NCBI RefSeq assembly: GCF_019320115.1
Contig: NC_089584.1
Coordinates: forward strand, 61,333,633-61,397,632
Source: Miscanthus floridulus
Taxonomy: Eukaryota; Streptophyta; Magnoliopsida; Poales; Poaceae
Reading direction: 5' to 3'
DNA length: 64,000 bases
The first letter of the stretch is position 1. The number at the start of each line of letters is the position of its first letter. Made by a program: the position numbers and the translations under genes. Below, one piece after another: positions 10,744 to 22,459 of this stretch. The notes beneath the pieces are model-generated. The model worked only from the letters and a program-made list of their open reading frames with translations, made no database searches and was not told where the DNA came from.

Positions 10744-12207
10744 TGTTGATATTTCTTAGCATCACTCTTTACTAAGTTGTCATCCCTAGCATAATGCTAG
10801 AAATGCGTTGTTGGTAATTATAAATGACACTTGAAAATTCAGAGGAAAAATTTATATATATATATATATATATATATGCAAGCGCATAGATAATATACTA
10901 TTGTAGCATTTCACTCGGGAGTATACCAGGTATTGTTATTTATATTTTATCCATGAGGAGTTATGAAGTTGTGTTGGCATAGAGATATTGACAAATATCT
11001 CTATACTTATGATAAAATCACTCTCATGCTATGGCAGGGGTAAGTCAAGGGATAAATAAATCATAAGTGTAAGGTAATAATGGTATTTCAGAGATAGAAA
11101 TCGATACTCATAAAATTTAGTATGGCTAAATAGGAGATTCGTTAAGAGCAAAAAATTCCTAAGTCATTCCTTATTTACTAAGTCTTTTGTACACCCAAGT
11201 ATATGCACTCTCATCTATAGTATAACTAACTTTGGATCTATGCATAAGGAACATTACTAAGGAAGATCAAGAACAGAGCTTGTCTCCCTTCATAGCCACG
11301 TTCTACTTGCTCTACAAACGGGGAGTGAACTACAAAGGACTCAACGGGAGTGTCACATCCACGATCTACCACATGACCTAGAGTGTAGAAAGCATCCGTA
11401 GGCAAACAATATCTAAGCACCATGCTTACATAGTGCCGACCACTTAACTCACTCGAGTACTGAGCTAAGAGCTTTGCCATAAATTCATCATCAATCATAA
11501 CTATATAAAGCATATATCTAGAGCAAACTAGGAACATAATAAATAACAACATAATATTGAAGTAGCACAAAGTCATAAATATAGAGATACAATGGCTATA
11601 CCAGTCTCCAAACGACAAATCCGAAATCCTGAGCAATAGCCCACACTCTACTTGAACCTTGCTAGCTATCCTATACTAGAAACTTGAAGAACTGTAGCTC
11701 TATTCTCTTCTCTCTGGAAACCCTAATTCATGGTCTAATATTGACTTATGGCAGTGTGCTCTAGAGGGGGGTAGGGGTGGTTATATAGGCCGAAGCGTCA
11801 ATCCTGAGCCCTCGGATCAAACCAACTTAAATAAACAGCATAGATGCAATCCTTAAGGCCGTATAGAACCGATGTACGAAGGAGGGACTGTTAGGTGGGC
11901 CCAAGGGGCCGGGCAGCCTATAGGTGCGAGCGGCCCCACCTGGCAGCCTCCTGCCCTCTGCTTCGGTGACGTGGCTTCTGGAGTCCTCTGAAACCTTCTA
12001 GGGTAGTTTTCGCCGTGGATAAGCACGATTTAATTTGATGTTTTGATCCCCCTTAACGGTTTTATGAAATAACCCCGCTGAAAACGCAGATTCACCAAAA
12101 CTCGTGCAAATTATCAGTTTAAACCCCTAAGTCTATGTTGGTGATCATTTTCATGCATTATTTCAAGTTATATTGAAGTTTATAATGAATGATAACTACC
12201 GTCAACA
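10744..12207 (-). repeat. 3' LTR of the minus-strand Athila-like element
   Basis: Length 1464 bp, TGTTGATATTTC...ACCGTCAACA in + reading. It is colinear with 31286-32771 and carries a TA microsatellite at about 10855-10877. The minus-strand TATA-like TATATAA is at 11781-11788. A 132-codon open frame (11238-11636) is also present in the other LTR with stops; it is probably not coding. Confidence 0.9.
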
Positions 12208-12213
12208 AACTCC

Positions 12214-12720
12214 CACTACAAGGATTCACCTCTAATGCCACACGCACACGATTGGAACACCACTAATTTGGTTGCCATAGAGGGGGTCATATTGCAACCT
12301 TTCTGTAAAATGGTTGCAATATGTGACTATAAAGCAACGGACTTAATGTGTTGCAATAAGTGTGGTTTGTCGTTACAATAGACGTGTGCTACTGCAACCA
12401 TTTTAGATTTGTGTTGCAATTAGTTGGCATTATTGCCATGGTGCTTTGGAGTTGCATTAGTATTGTTTTTTGTTGCAATTACTTGGTGTTATTGCAACTA
12501 TATTTGATTTGGTTGCTTTTGCTTGTAACTATTGCCATGGTTATTCTAGGTTGCAATAATCTTTAGTGGTGTTGCAATTGCTAGGGTGTTGTTGCAACAA
12601 GAATTATGAATGGATGCAATAGCATGTTCCTGTTGCCATGGTTTTTTGGGGTTGTAATAATCTTTTGTGGCATTGCAACAAGAATTATGAATGTATTTAG
12701 CGGGCCTTTCTTTGTCTAGG
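12214..12720. repeat. Left terminus and subterminal repeats of the CACTA element
   Basis: After the terminal repeat, variants of GGTTGCAATA, GTTGCAATTA and ATTGCCATGG recur every 20-40 bp. An 11-15-bp block (GCAACAAGAATTATGAATG) occurs twice, near 12594 and 12677. Transposase-binding subterminal arrays are a hallmark of CACTA elements. The 68-codon open frame at 12360-12566 is a by-product of the repeats. Confidence 0.8.
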
Positions 12721-13084
12721 GCCCAGTAGCATATGTGAACGTCATGTTGTAGAGATGCGCGCGGCTCTCCCCATTGATCTTGGGGTCACTCCTGGATCAT
12801 TGTAGGTGTGCAGCTAGTGCCGGCGTTGCGCTCATCATCACTAGTAGAAATACAACATCGAAAGCCAACTTCAGAGAAAACAAAAAACAGAAAAAGCACC
12901 AATAGAAGAGCATATATATAGTGGTTCCCATCATCATATCACTATGACAAATTTACATTAGTTCATGCATACCGAACTTCCAGGTTCCATACCAATTACC
13001 AGTTCTCATCGATAGATATATGGGAAAAGGTATCCTAGTTGGTTGTGCTATTTACCGAGTCCAATATCTGGAAAAAGTTTGTTT

Positions 13085-13373
13085 AATTACTATTATTAAC
13101 ATTTGATTCTATAAAAAATTGTGTATGGGTCCGTTCCCACTGAAGTTAGTTGTACCAATCACCGAGACGGTTGATCTCTTGATGAGGCTATTTTTATTAT
13201 TATTATTAACATTTGATTATGTAAATAATTCTGTCCAGACCCATGTAATGATAGATGTGCTAATCATCGAGGCATCCGTTCTCTAGATGAGGTTTTTTAC
13301 TATTAGAATCATTGGATTCTATAAATAATTCCAACCAGCTCAGTTGTGGTAAAGTTGATTGTGCTAATTACAT
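13085..13373. repeat. Degenerate three-unit tandem repeat, about 100 bp each
   Basis: Units starting near 13085, 13196 and 13298 share (TAT)nTAACATTTGATTCTATAAA, GTGCTAATCA(C/T)CGAG and CTCTAGATGAGG-like blocks. They lie inside the CACTA element and have no coding potential. Confidence 0.6.
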
Positions 13374-13771
13374 GGGAAAATTATTGTAATGAACGATTGT
13401 AAGTTCGCTGAAATTCATGAAGCATGGGTGAGAATTAACAGTAAGAGTTTCAGTGCGGCTATATATGTATACAGAAAGACACATCAGTCCAATGCGTAGA
13501 ACTATAAAGCGAATAATAGTCAGAAAGTAGCAAATGCCTAATAAACTAGGTATGTTGAACCCTTATTATAGCGAGCCAAACAAAAGATAGCTAGTAGCAG
13601 CAAAAGTGAGCCATGATATCACATTTTCTGATTTAGATTGGGACGCCAGACTCACGATATAGCTTGATTGCACCGGGTAAAGTTCTGATTGCATTGGTGG
13701 GGTGGAACATGTAGTAGAGCAAGACAGCCCAGAACTCAGATGATCTTCCTGTGTTAACAGCAGTACGGCTG

Positions 13772-13831
13772 AGTATGTATGGAGTCTAATATATGGTCTC
13801 AAGTATGTATGGAGTCTAATATATGGTCTCA
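13772..13831. repeat. Perfect 30-bp tandem duplication
   Basis: The 30-bp unit beginning AGTATGTATGGAGTCTAAT (13772-13801) is repeated exactly at 13802-13831. Its perfection suggests a recent slip inside the CACTA element. Confidence 0.9.
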
Positions 13832-14739
13832 AATTAGCAGGCTGAGACTGGAAGAACACTTACAGGGTCAATTGGGGAGGATAATGTCATCTATCCACCG
13901 TTGTAGCTGGAGCTCATCCTCAAGAAGTCTGTTTAGGAGATTCCCATGTATATTAGCAGCCTGTTTGACAGAATTTTGACATGTTCTGCATAACACAGTG
14001 ATGCCATGTCTGTTAGCAAGCAAAGTTTGATAATAGCAATAATGAAAGTGAGCTCTGTAGTTGTGTATATCAGACTGAACTACCTACAAAGGCAGCTAGA
14101 GCTATAAGTAACTAAGTTATCTATACATGTAATTTTAGTTTATCATAAGATTGTCCTAATGATAGAAAATTGCATATAGTCTCCTGATGTATAAACTAAA
14201 AGGTGAATGGTAAATAGATCCTATTGAAAAGATATATATAATCAGTCTTCTTATCAAGGACAGTATATATAAACCAAATATGCAAGAAATAATATGTTAT
14301 TTCTTTCTTTGAATAATTTAATATAATTTTGAGAAAATAGCATAATAAAGGTAACAGACAAAACATATGTACAACTAGAAGTTCAAGCTAAAATGCCAGT
14401 ACACATAAAACTGAATGTACAATACAACTGAACATCCAAACGCCGATTCTGCGCGCCGAGGGCACTGCCTCAGCTACTGTTGCTGTGGAGATCCACTACC
14501 GCCGAGGAGGATATCACCTGTAATGCACGATCTGGTAGAAAAAGAATGTTCATAGAAAAAAATGTAGATTAACTAGTCTTTACTGCCGGCGAATGAAAAA
14601 CACTATACAACTATTTCCTGCTCAAATTGCAAATTGTCAAATGAAAAGAAACTCCCAGTGTGTAATATGTATCATAACCTGTTTGATTTGCTTGTTGGAT
14701 GGATTGGATGAAACCTTGCCTTGGCATGGAGATTACTTA

Positions 14740-16240
14740 ATGAAGGCGCTCCTGGACTCCCTGCAGATCAGCAAAGCCAATCTCTCCCTGTCTGACTTGG
14801 CATGTAGTTCACTAGGAAGGGCAAACAAAGCAAAGAAGTCAAGAAGCTTCGGTTCCTGCCGCAGTGGTTCAAGTTCAAGGACAGAAAAATATAAACAAAC
14901 CATAAGAAACGAATCGGAAAGACTGGTTAATATGTACTAGCAGTACAGAACAAGTTTGCAAAACAATCCTCCTAAGTGCAATCTTCACAAATCGTGTACT
15001 ACAAATACCTGGTAAACTAAGTTCCAGTAACTTATCTGAGTTTAGTAAGACAGTAACTATCCAGAAAACATAAATATGAAATAAATATGTGCAGAACATA
15101 AAAATATACTGTACTTTTTTATAGATAAAATGCTACCGGGATTGATCAAAGTATCTTATTTGATTACTACTGCACGTGCATACTGAAACCATGATGAAAA
15201 CAGATGCCTTGGGATCACGTTATAGCATTACAAAATGAAGAGAAATTTGCATCTCACATTTGAACCCTTCCTTGCATAGCGGCACAGATGCAGTTCCTTC
15301 TGCAGCTTTCCTCTATTTTACCCCTGTCGAGCTTCCTTCTGCAGCAACATGTATGCGGATGTCCAGAATCCGACGTTCGGTGTCATGCACACTCAGATCT
15401 GAGGCAGTGGAAGAACGGGATTGACGAAACCATTAAGCAGGCTGAAAGAAAGACAAGTTAGGAGGAGAGGGAGAGGGAGAACGGTGATCTCACTGGAGGG
15501 ATGCTGGGATCAATGATGGTGAATCGGTGTTCTGGAGCTCCGCGGGAAAGGACGAGCCGATGCTCCCGACGCTGGCGGCAGACGCGGCGCTCATGTTTGA
15601 CGCTCTCAAGGATCGACGCACAGTAAGGAGGAACAATCTGCATAACACAGCTGATTATTTATCAGAAATAATCAGAACTAAGATCCAAACACAAAAGTTA
15701 GTCATCAAGTATCAGATCGAACACCTAAATCAGTTAGATTCGTTTTTTTCTAACCTCGACCGGATCGAGTGCAGAGGACAACATGTGCTTGCTTCGACCA
15801 TTGGGAGGCCGAGTTGGTGCCGCAGCGGCGTAAGTCGGAGCAGCAGAGGGGATTTGGGGGCACCGGCCCTCCGGCGCCGCTAAAAGGTAGTTTGGCTTGA
15901 CTCCGCTCCCTGGACGTGCCGCTGTGCTTGAACTCCTTCCGATCCGCGGTGCCCGTCGTGAGCGCGCACGACGCCATGCACAGAAGGAAGATTGCCGCCG
16001 TGGAGGGGTGGACGATGAGGTGCTGGAGACGTGGGAGATGGAGGTGGGAGAAAGATGTGGTCCGCGAAAACGAACGGGTTTTGGTGGTGCGTGAGAGGGC
16101 GTGGAAGGAGAAAAGGCACGGCAGCAATGTTTTGACGGCGGAGGGGATTTGGAAAGGAGCGAGCGACTTGGGAGAGGAAACACACGGGGCCGCTGTTTTA
16201 CGAGAAGCGCGCGATTCAGAACAGCAGACAACACACAATA
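14740..16240 (-). pseudogene. Captured gene fragment in the CACTA (unrecognised)
   Basis: A GC-rich island (about 15480-16240) on AT-rich background looks like the 5' part of a plant gene on the minus strand. There is a pyrimidine-rich leader, a plausible donor (GAG|GTTAGA near 15755) and an acceptor (TTATGCAG near 15637), followed by a second exon with an Ala/Ser-rich start MSAASAASVGSIGSS near 15595. Further along, 14740-14880 is open for a stretch including LLDFFALFALPSELHA. I do not recognise the protein. Overlapping frames in the GC-rich part make the true frame uncertain. Could also be native CACTA sequence. Confidence 0.35.
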
Positions 16241-16249
16241 TGTCATAAA

Positions 16250-18650
16250 TCTTTTTACTTAAAAATTTAATATAGTGGTTTTAACATAGCCATGATTCTA
16301 TATATAATTATCTAGTTTCTATTTACTCAATAGTAGTATTTTAATTTTAATAATAACTGAATATTATCCGTAATTTAGCATGAAAATGAAATTGATGTTT
16401 GTACTCGTATTTATATTTCTTTGCTGTTTAAAGATCATTTTTTACAACATGTGTACTTCAATTTCAACTAATCTCAATAGAGCGCTAGAATACACATAGC
16501 CTCTGTTTGGTTCTTAAATAATTAAAAACAATCTAATAATAAAATGAGAAACACTTTCTAAATTTTTGTTTTAATTTATGGGATTCAAACATGCCCTTAA
16601 ATTCCAGAAACATTTATTTATGTAAATAAGCATATGCAATCGAGGCAAATGTGGTAAAGTATGTAGTGCAAACGGCAACCAGGTGAAACACATAAAAACC
16701 ATTCAAAAGGCATAACACTTTATCGAGTTCTATGGAGTCAAAAGGCTTAAGTTGTATTGGTAATTTGGTGTATTAAAAAATCTTGGTACCACATATAGTT
16801 TAAAATTCTATAAGTCGAAAAAACGCAAAAAATATAAAAATTCTAGAAAATGCATTATTGAATGCAAACATAACTAATTGTTTTACATAAACAACCATAT
16901 AAAATAATGGTTAAATTGTGTTTTTCAAGTAAGTTGTAATGGTAATTTGGCGTATTTCATATTAATTCACCAAAGTTACTTCTTTCCTAAATCAATAAAG
17001 TTACTTGAGTAATTTTATTATGGTTGGAGAAATGAAGACTGTTAGTGGGGAGTGACCGAGTGGCTAGAGGTTGACCAATTTGACCTCTAGTCCGGTCCTA
17101 ATAACTCTAATTAGAAGGATAATGATTGAAGAAGTATATAGTCTCGATGTCTCTATTCTTCCTTCTGACCACACCCATTTTGTCCACTCTCTCTTCTTCC
17201 TTATGCCCCACCCCAGCTACTCTGCTCCCTACCCCCCCCCCCCCCCCCCCCCCCGCTCATGGCGCCGCCCAAATCCAACGACACCTATGTGGACTACTCT
17301 TATTTTCCAACACTGAAATCTGAGTGGACTAGTGTTAATTCTAATCGAAGAATTGCTGTTGGGTTGGCCTTCATGGGTGGCTTCACCCGACGTATCCATG
17401 TGTGCTTGTGTGCTACCGAGAACAGTCGAGAATTTCTCTAGGGTGCCCACAATCCTATAAATGTCTTTTAAACTTCTACTTAATCAAACATCTTTGTATA
17501 GCCTAGTAGTAATTCTTCCAACTACAACCCTTGAGGGCCTGGGTTCAACCCTAGCCTTATGCAATTTTTCCGAATCTCCATACCAATTAACTTGGTGAAT
17601 AATTTTAAAACATTTATACATTTATTATGTTATTTATGTCTAACATATTATCGGAATGAACTTGTAGTGTCCGTGATATTTGTATTTATGGTCTAATAAT
17701 GGATATAATATATTGGGTTGATGTGGTTAGTTGCCCACATAGGTGATATTGCCTCTCTAGCCAATTCTATCATCTCTACCAATTTTCTAGGTGCACCTTG
17801 GTAACTTGATTACATACACATGTTTATACCATCCTTGGAAAAGTATCATAAAGAAAAAAATGAATATTTTTTTATAAAATCATATTAACATCTATTTTCT
17901 CTATTACAAATTATAAGTTATTTTGATTTTTTTGATATTCATGGCTTCTATTATGCACTTAGATATACACGTTGTCTAGATGCACAATAAAAGCAATGTA
18001 TTTGAAAAAGCCAAAAGGTCTTATATTTTGCGTGGGAGTAGAACTTTAGATAAATACATTTTGAAACTTTTCCTAAAAAGTGCTAATAAGGAAATATGTT
18101 TCACATGAGCTCATATCTTTAAATATGTGAAAAAGTCAAAACAAGAGTTTATTAATTTTTTATGTAAAAAGGTAACGTTGCCTATCATTCACCTTGAAAC
18201 CTACTAGTGGGTAGGAAAGAAAGGAAAGTGTGTTTTCAAATAAAGCATATATATTTTAAAAATACTAAAACCCTAAACTCATTAGAAAAGTAGCTTTTCA
18301 CCTTGTAATATGTGGATGAAATTTCAAAAATAATCTAACGGTATTTATTTGATGTCACAAATGTTGGTATCTTTTTTCTATATACCGGGTTAAATTTAAA
18401 TTTATAATACTGGTTCTATAAAACTCTTTTCTTAAATATTAATGTATGGGGGTATAATAATATATTATAAAAATACTATAGTAACCTTTTAGCAACAAAC
18501 ACATTTTAAAACATTGAAACCCATCTTTTTACCATGTAACTGTATTTTATTTGTGAGTCCGGGAGGAAACCAAAAATAATTTTAACAGGCGGTCAGGCGC
18601 TAAGATTTGGGCAAGCCACTGCAATGAACCCGCCACATACACAAATTTTC
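16250..18650. other. AT-rich interior of the CACTA with a C23 tract
   Basis: About 2.4 kb of AT-rich sequence without convincing genes. It contains a run of 23 C at 17232-17254 and, at 17499-17551, an A-box-like TAGCCTAGTAGT and a B-box GTTCAACCC 32 bp apart, as in tRNA-derived SINEs. A second tRNA-like phrase (GTGACCGAGTGGCTAGAGG) is at about 17050. The open frames around the C tract overlap on both strands and have no recognisable domain. Confidence 0.45.
17499..17551 (+). other. Possible Pol III A/B boxes (SINE head?)
   Basis: TAGCCTAGTAGT matches 11 of 12 positions of the A-box consensus TRGCNNARYNGG. GTTCAACCC fits the B-box GWTCRANNC. The spacing fits a tRNA-derived SINE. No poly-A or T tail, duplication or folded tRNA was confirmed. 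Confidence 0.3.
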
Positions 18651-18726
18651 AAGTTAGAATGACATTTCTGTCCAACATGTCAAGTACACTTGACGCTGCA
18701 TCGAGGGTAAATCTATAAACTCAGCG

Positions 18727-19139
18727 ATGCATTGTGTACGTCCCCTCGGTCCCCGAATCCCAATCGATTCCCCTGGAGCGTTCCCATCTGTCGCCGACCC
18801 CCAAAGCCACAGCCCACTCCACCCTTCGCAAATCGCAGCAGCCACCGCCGCCGCACAGGTTCTTCGCAGCAACTGCCACCGCCGACTCGCAACTGGCGCC
18901 GCTGCCTCACGATTGCAGGCGCCGACGATGCCCACTCCGCCGGTCTTCCCCGCCGACGAGCCGTCGTGGCCGCCCCTTCGCAGGTGCCGATGCTACCCAC
19001 TCCACCCGTCTTCCCCGCCAACGAACCCACTACACCTTCCTCCTCGCTCTCCCACTCGTACGATCCCCTCGGCTGCGGACCGGATCAACACCATGCCTCC
19101 TAGTCGGTAGGTAGGAGCAAGCACACGGCAACCAGCAGG
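18727..19139 (+). pseudogene. GC-rich exon-like start of a captured + gene
   Basis: A GC-rich, Pro/Ser-rich stretch open in all three + frames, ending at a donor-like CAGCAG|GTAAATTC at 19139. Being open in every frame suggests a 5' untranslated or low-complexity exon rather than a defined protein. It precedes further exon-like segments at 20624, 20979 and 21219. I cannot show that these belong to one gene. Confidence 0.35.
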
Positions 19140-20623
19140 TAAATTCGTGTCAAGTGCTGCGTGTGTGGTGATATCCTTGCGATTTTTGCCTTTCTAGTAT
19201 CCTGTCCTGCCTTTTACCACCATATTCTGCCTGGTGTAGCGCGCAGTTAGGGTTCTGGTAGTTGATTAGTGAGGCCTGAAAGGGTTAACCTGTACTTGAA
19301 ATGAATGGGCCCTAGTTCTTGAAATTTCTTCGGGCTTTGGTGCTGTTCCACTCTTTAGATTTTTACTGATCTGTTTGATTAGGGTCTGGTTGGGTCCTCA
19401 GGCGACACATTTCATTGTTCGCATGCTGCAGTCTACAGTAAATTTGAGGTACATATGTGGGCTGTGATGTGGCTAGTGTTCGATTTGCAAAAATTGGACT
19501 CGAAACATCGGTCATTTGCAGATTTGACACTAGACCCATATTCATAGACACAGATGGATCCACTTATCATCCACCCGAGTGTCATCATAATCAAGGAGTA
19601 TCTTTCGAGTGTCATTTTTGCAATTTTTTCGTGTTGTTGATATGTGCTCTTGTGATTTTCCATGTTGAGGTCGAACAGAAAGGATATGATTTTTTTAGAA
19701 TTGATATTGTCTTGTCTATTAAATTTGGCTGAGGCACTGAGAATTGTGATCCACTTAAATTCTAGTGACTTTGAAACATGAGTCCATGCTAGCCTGTTAG
19801 TTTTTTGTTGCAATACAAGAGTCTGTTGTCCTTGCTTTCTGCTGCCTGACCTCAAACATCAAAGTCCATGGTTAATTTCTTTTATGCATATACAGAGTTG
19901 CCAACTAGTGAATATGTAATAGTGAGGGCTCAAACAATGTTGGGAAGAATGATAAGGAACAATCATGTTTTTTTGCAGTTTATGTCTCCGAAACAGATGC
20001 GTGATGGAGTTCTGTATGCAGCTTTGCGGTTCTGGGAGTAGTTCTGTTTTAGTCTAAATCTGATGTTTGTCTGGTGTAATGTCCTTGGTGGATATCCCTG
20101 TTGAGGTGCGGGGTTGTTTTGGTTTGACACTTTATAGCCTAACTTCTTGGAGTTTTTGGTAGTTTGATCCAGGCATCTGTTCCCTTTGTGACCATTTGCT
20201 TGGATCAGTTTATATTCTGGCATTCGTCATTACTTTCATTGCGTATGAAACTGTGAACTCGATGTAATTTCGTTGCTTTGGTCATGAAATTCAGTTTTAC
20301 CGTTGTGGAAAAAAATGTCTCTGAAACAGATGTGAGGAGTAAGGACTAGTTCACTGCTAAAAGTAATTATTAGTCTGGAAATTTCTGCTCTTTGTATATG
20401 TCGAAGTCAATAAACTCTGCAGCTTAAGTGGCCAGCTGTAAATGTAAATTGAATGACGCCAACTCTATCCTTGTTAACTGTTCTGCTAGTTGACACAATG
20501 CTGGTCTTTACTGCATTATTCTTTTATGTTTACAATTCTATTTGAGGTTTTTCTTGTCCAAAATATATGTGAATGGTTCCTGATCTTCGTTGCTTGGGTG
20601 ATCAGTGGGTAGGAATTTGTCAG

Positions 20624-20729
20624 GATGGGAAGCAAATCGGAGAGCATGCTCTCAAGAAGAACAAAGCGAGTTGATCCTCTTCGAGGACTGTGGAAGTATG
20701 AGGGAGCACTGGCAAGCACTACTGGACTT
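20624..20729 (+). pseudogene. Exon-like segment, unrecognised
   Basis: Flanked by TTTGTCAG (acceptor) and GTACGCTC (donor). An ATG at 20625 opens 35 codons rich in Ser, Arg and Lys (MGSKSESMLSRRTKRVDPLR). Its phase does not join cleanly to the next exon-like segment, so the two may come from different genes or the true acceptor lies elsewhere. Function unknown. Confidence 0.35.
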
Positions 20730-20978
20730 GTACGCTCTTTGCTTCTCTGAACTCTGAACATTTTTCCCCTCTGAACTCTGTAAGCAGTTAAGCACTACTG
20801 GAGTCCTTGAACAATGTTAATTGGAATAGTGCAGTGTGAATGGGTAAGATTATAATTTGTAGTAAGTAGTGAACCTGATTAATTGGAATAGTGCAGCTTG
20901 AATGGGTAGGTTATTGCCATATTCATTCCTGTGGCAAGAAAACCAACAGTGTGTAGTGAATAATTTCCTTGTGCTTAG

Positions 20979-21284
20979 GCTGAATGCTCAAAATCATGAA
21001 CCTGAATGCTCAAATGTGGTTTCCTCATTGTCAAGGACAGACCAAGGAACTGAGAATACTGATCACATGTCCTTTAATCAATTTGATGTTGTCGAAGGTT
21101 TCTCTGATCACCACTACACAAATACTTCAGCAGGAAAGGTATGCTGTCATTTTGTGAACATTTTTTCCTAATATATTATATCCAACCACAATTTTCCCAC
21201 CTCATAATGTGTGACCAGCTCACCAAAGATTGGGTGAAGGCAGTCCAAAGAGAATGGAATCTTCTACAGAAAAAACTTACCTAG
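20979..21284 (+). pseudogene. Captured fragment of a PHO2/UBC24-like E2 ubiquitin-conjugating enzyme
   Basis: Two exon pieces, 20979-21138 and 21219-21284, are separated by an 80-bp GT...AG intron and join in frame. The first ends with FNQFDVVEGFSDHHY about 21073-21117. The second reads WVKAVQREWNLLQKKL before a TAG at 21282-21284. Large plant E2 enzymes of the UBC23/UBC24 (PHO2) group carry an F.QFD...DHH block followed by W.K.VQ.EW..L..NLP just before the UBC fold. The catalytic Cys region is absent. I infer a host gene piece captured by the CACTA. Recognition is from family knowledge and needs a protein search. Confidence 0.55.
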
Positions 21285-21708
21285 TCAGTTTATGCTGATT
21301 GCATTTTTGTCAACCTTTTGTTTCCTGTTTTCACAAAACTGCCATAAATTATAGTTACAGAGAATTCAAAGGAGACACCATGGTGGCTACATAATCATAA
21401 CTTTTATAATTTTAATGAAACTTCTTTTCCATAGTAATCTTGTCATGCTAGCATGTTACACATGTTCAGAACTAAGTATTTTATGTTAGGCAACATTCAG
21501 AAATGTAAGAAATCTGGATTTGTGAAATCATGTACACTTATGCCACTCCTCACACATGTCATGTCTGTACGATTGATATTGAAGCAAATAATCCGTATTC
21601 TTAATAGGAGAATTTACACCTGAAATCAGCTGATCTTTGTCACTGTTAACTTGTAGCATTTTATTGAAACTTATTTTCCATACTACTTTTGTTGCTGTCA
21701 ACTTATAG

Positions 21709-21816
21709 CATTTCGAAAAGTTACAAGACAGACTTGAAAACCAAGAGGCTGAGACGGAAGCTGAAAGGGAAGAACATAGGTGTTAGATTCAAGAAATGAA
21801 GTTGGCAATGCAGAGG
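21709..21816 (+). pseudogene. Coiled-coil exon, possibly CACTA TNPA-like
   Basis: Between an acceptor-like TTATAG and a donor-like CAGAG|GTGAAT lies a frame rich in Glu, Gln and Arg (FEKLQDRLENQEAETEAE) with one TAG at 21783-21785. Heptad-like spacing suggests a coiled coil. The C-terminal coiled coils of En/Spm accessory proteins look similar, so this may be native to the transposon rather than captured. Weak evidence. Confidence 0.3.
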
Positions 21817-22459
21817 TGAATTTTTTGTAACTTCACTTCCTGTGTACTTTAGCTCATTTAATGCGAGCAACCAGAGCGAACATTTGAACCTGCAGATGGT
21901 AGCAGAATACATTGTCATTGTTGTAAGGAAAAAATGATCATATAACCTTTTAATGGGTAATTTTACTTTGGATGAATTTGCAAACCTATTAGTCTTTAGT
22001 TTATGATTTCAAATTGCTTGCCTTCTAAATGGTTCAGTCCATGCTACTATTGCCAAAATAATACAATCAGTTTACTTGATGCACATACCAATGTTAATGA
22101 TTTTTTTTTTCAGGAGCAAGTTAGAGTTTGAGTGGAGTGCACAACTGATGGGATGGTCAACGTCAAGCCAACCTCCTTATCAAAAAAAAAAAAAGAAAAG
22201 GAAAAACTTCAAGCCAACCTTTGCTACGGTGCTAGACATAGCTTATTACATTTTGATGTGTTCAAACTAGCTAGTGTGTGTTGGATACCTTATGTGTTTC
22301 AGCTGTGCGTGTGTTAGCGACTAAGTTTGACATTGGATGGTTTCATTAATGATTTGTACGAACAAAGTATATTTTGGTTTAATGGATGGCTAAATGCTTC
22401 ATTCATTATATATTGTTCAGTGTGCAATTATTGTTTGAAGCTATCAAACAAGCGTTGCA

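Noticed and set aside
15734..16248. Several long overlapping frames on both strands in a GC-rich island
   Set aside because: All frames are open because of composition. At most one could be coding, so I report only an unrecognised fragment.
17044..17105. tRNA-like GTGACCGAGTGGCTAGAGG phrase
   Set aside because: No B box at a suitable distance and no cloverleaf could be drawn, so no tRNA gene is called.
18727..20625. miR399 target sites that would support a PHO2 leader upstream of the captured exons
   Set aside because: I looked for a site complementary to miR399 and saw none, so the link to the PHO2 leader is not claimed.
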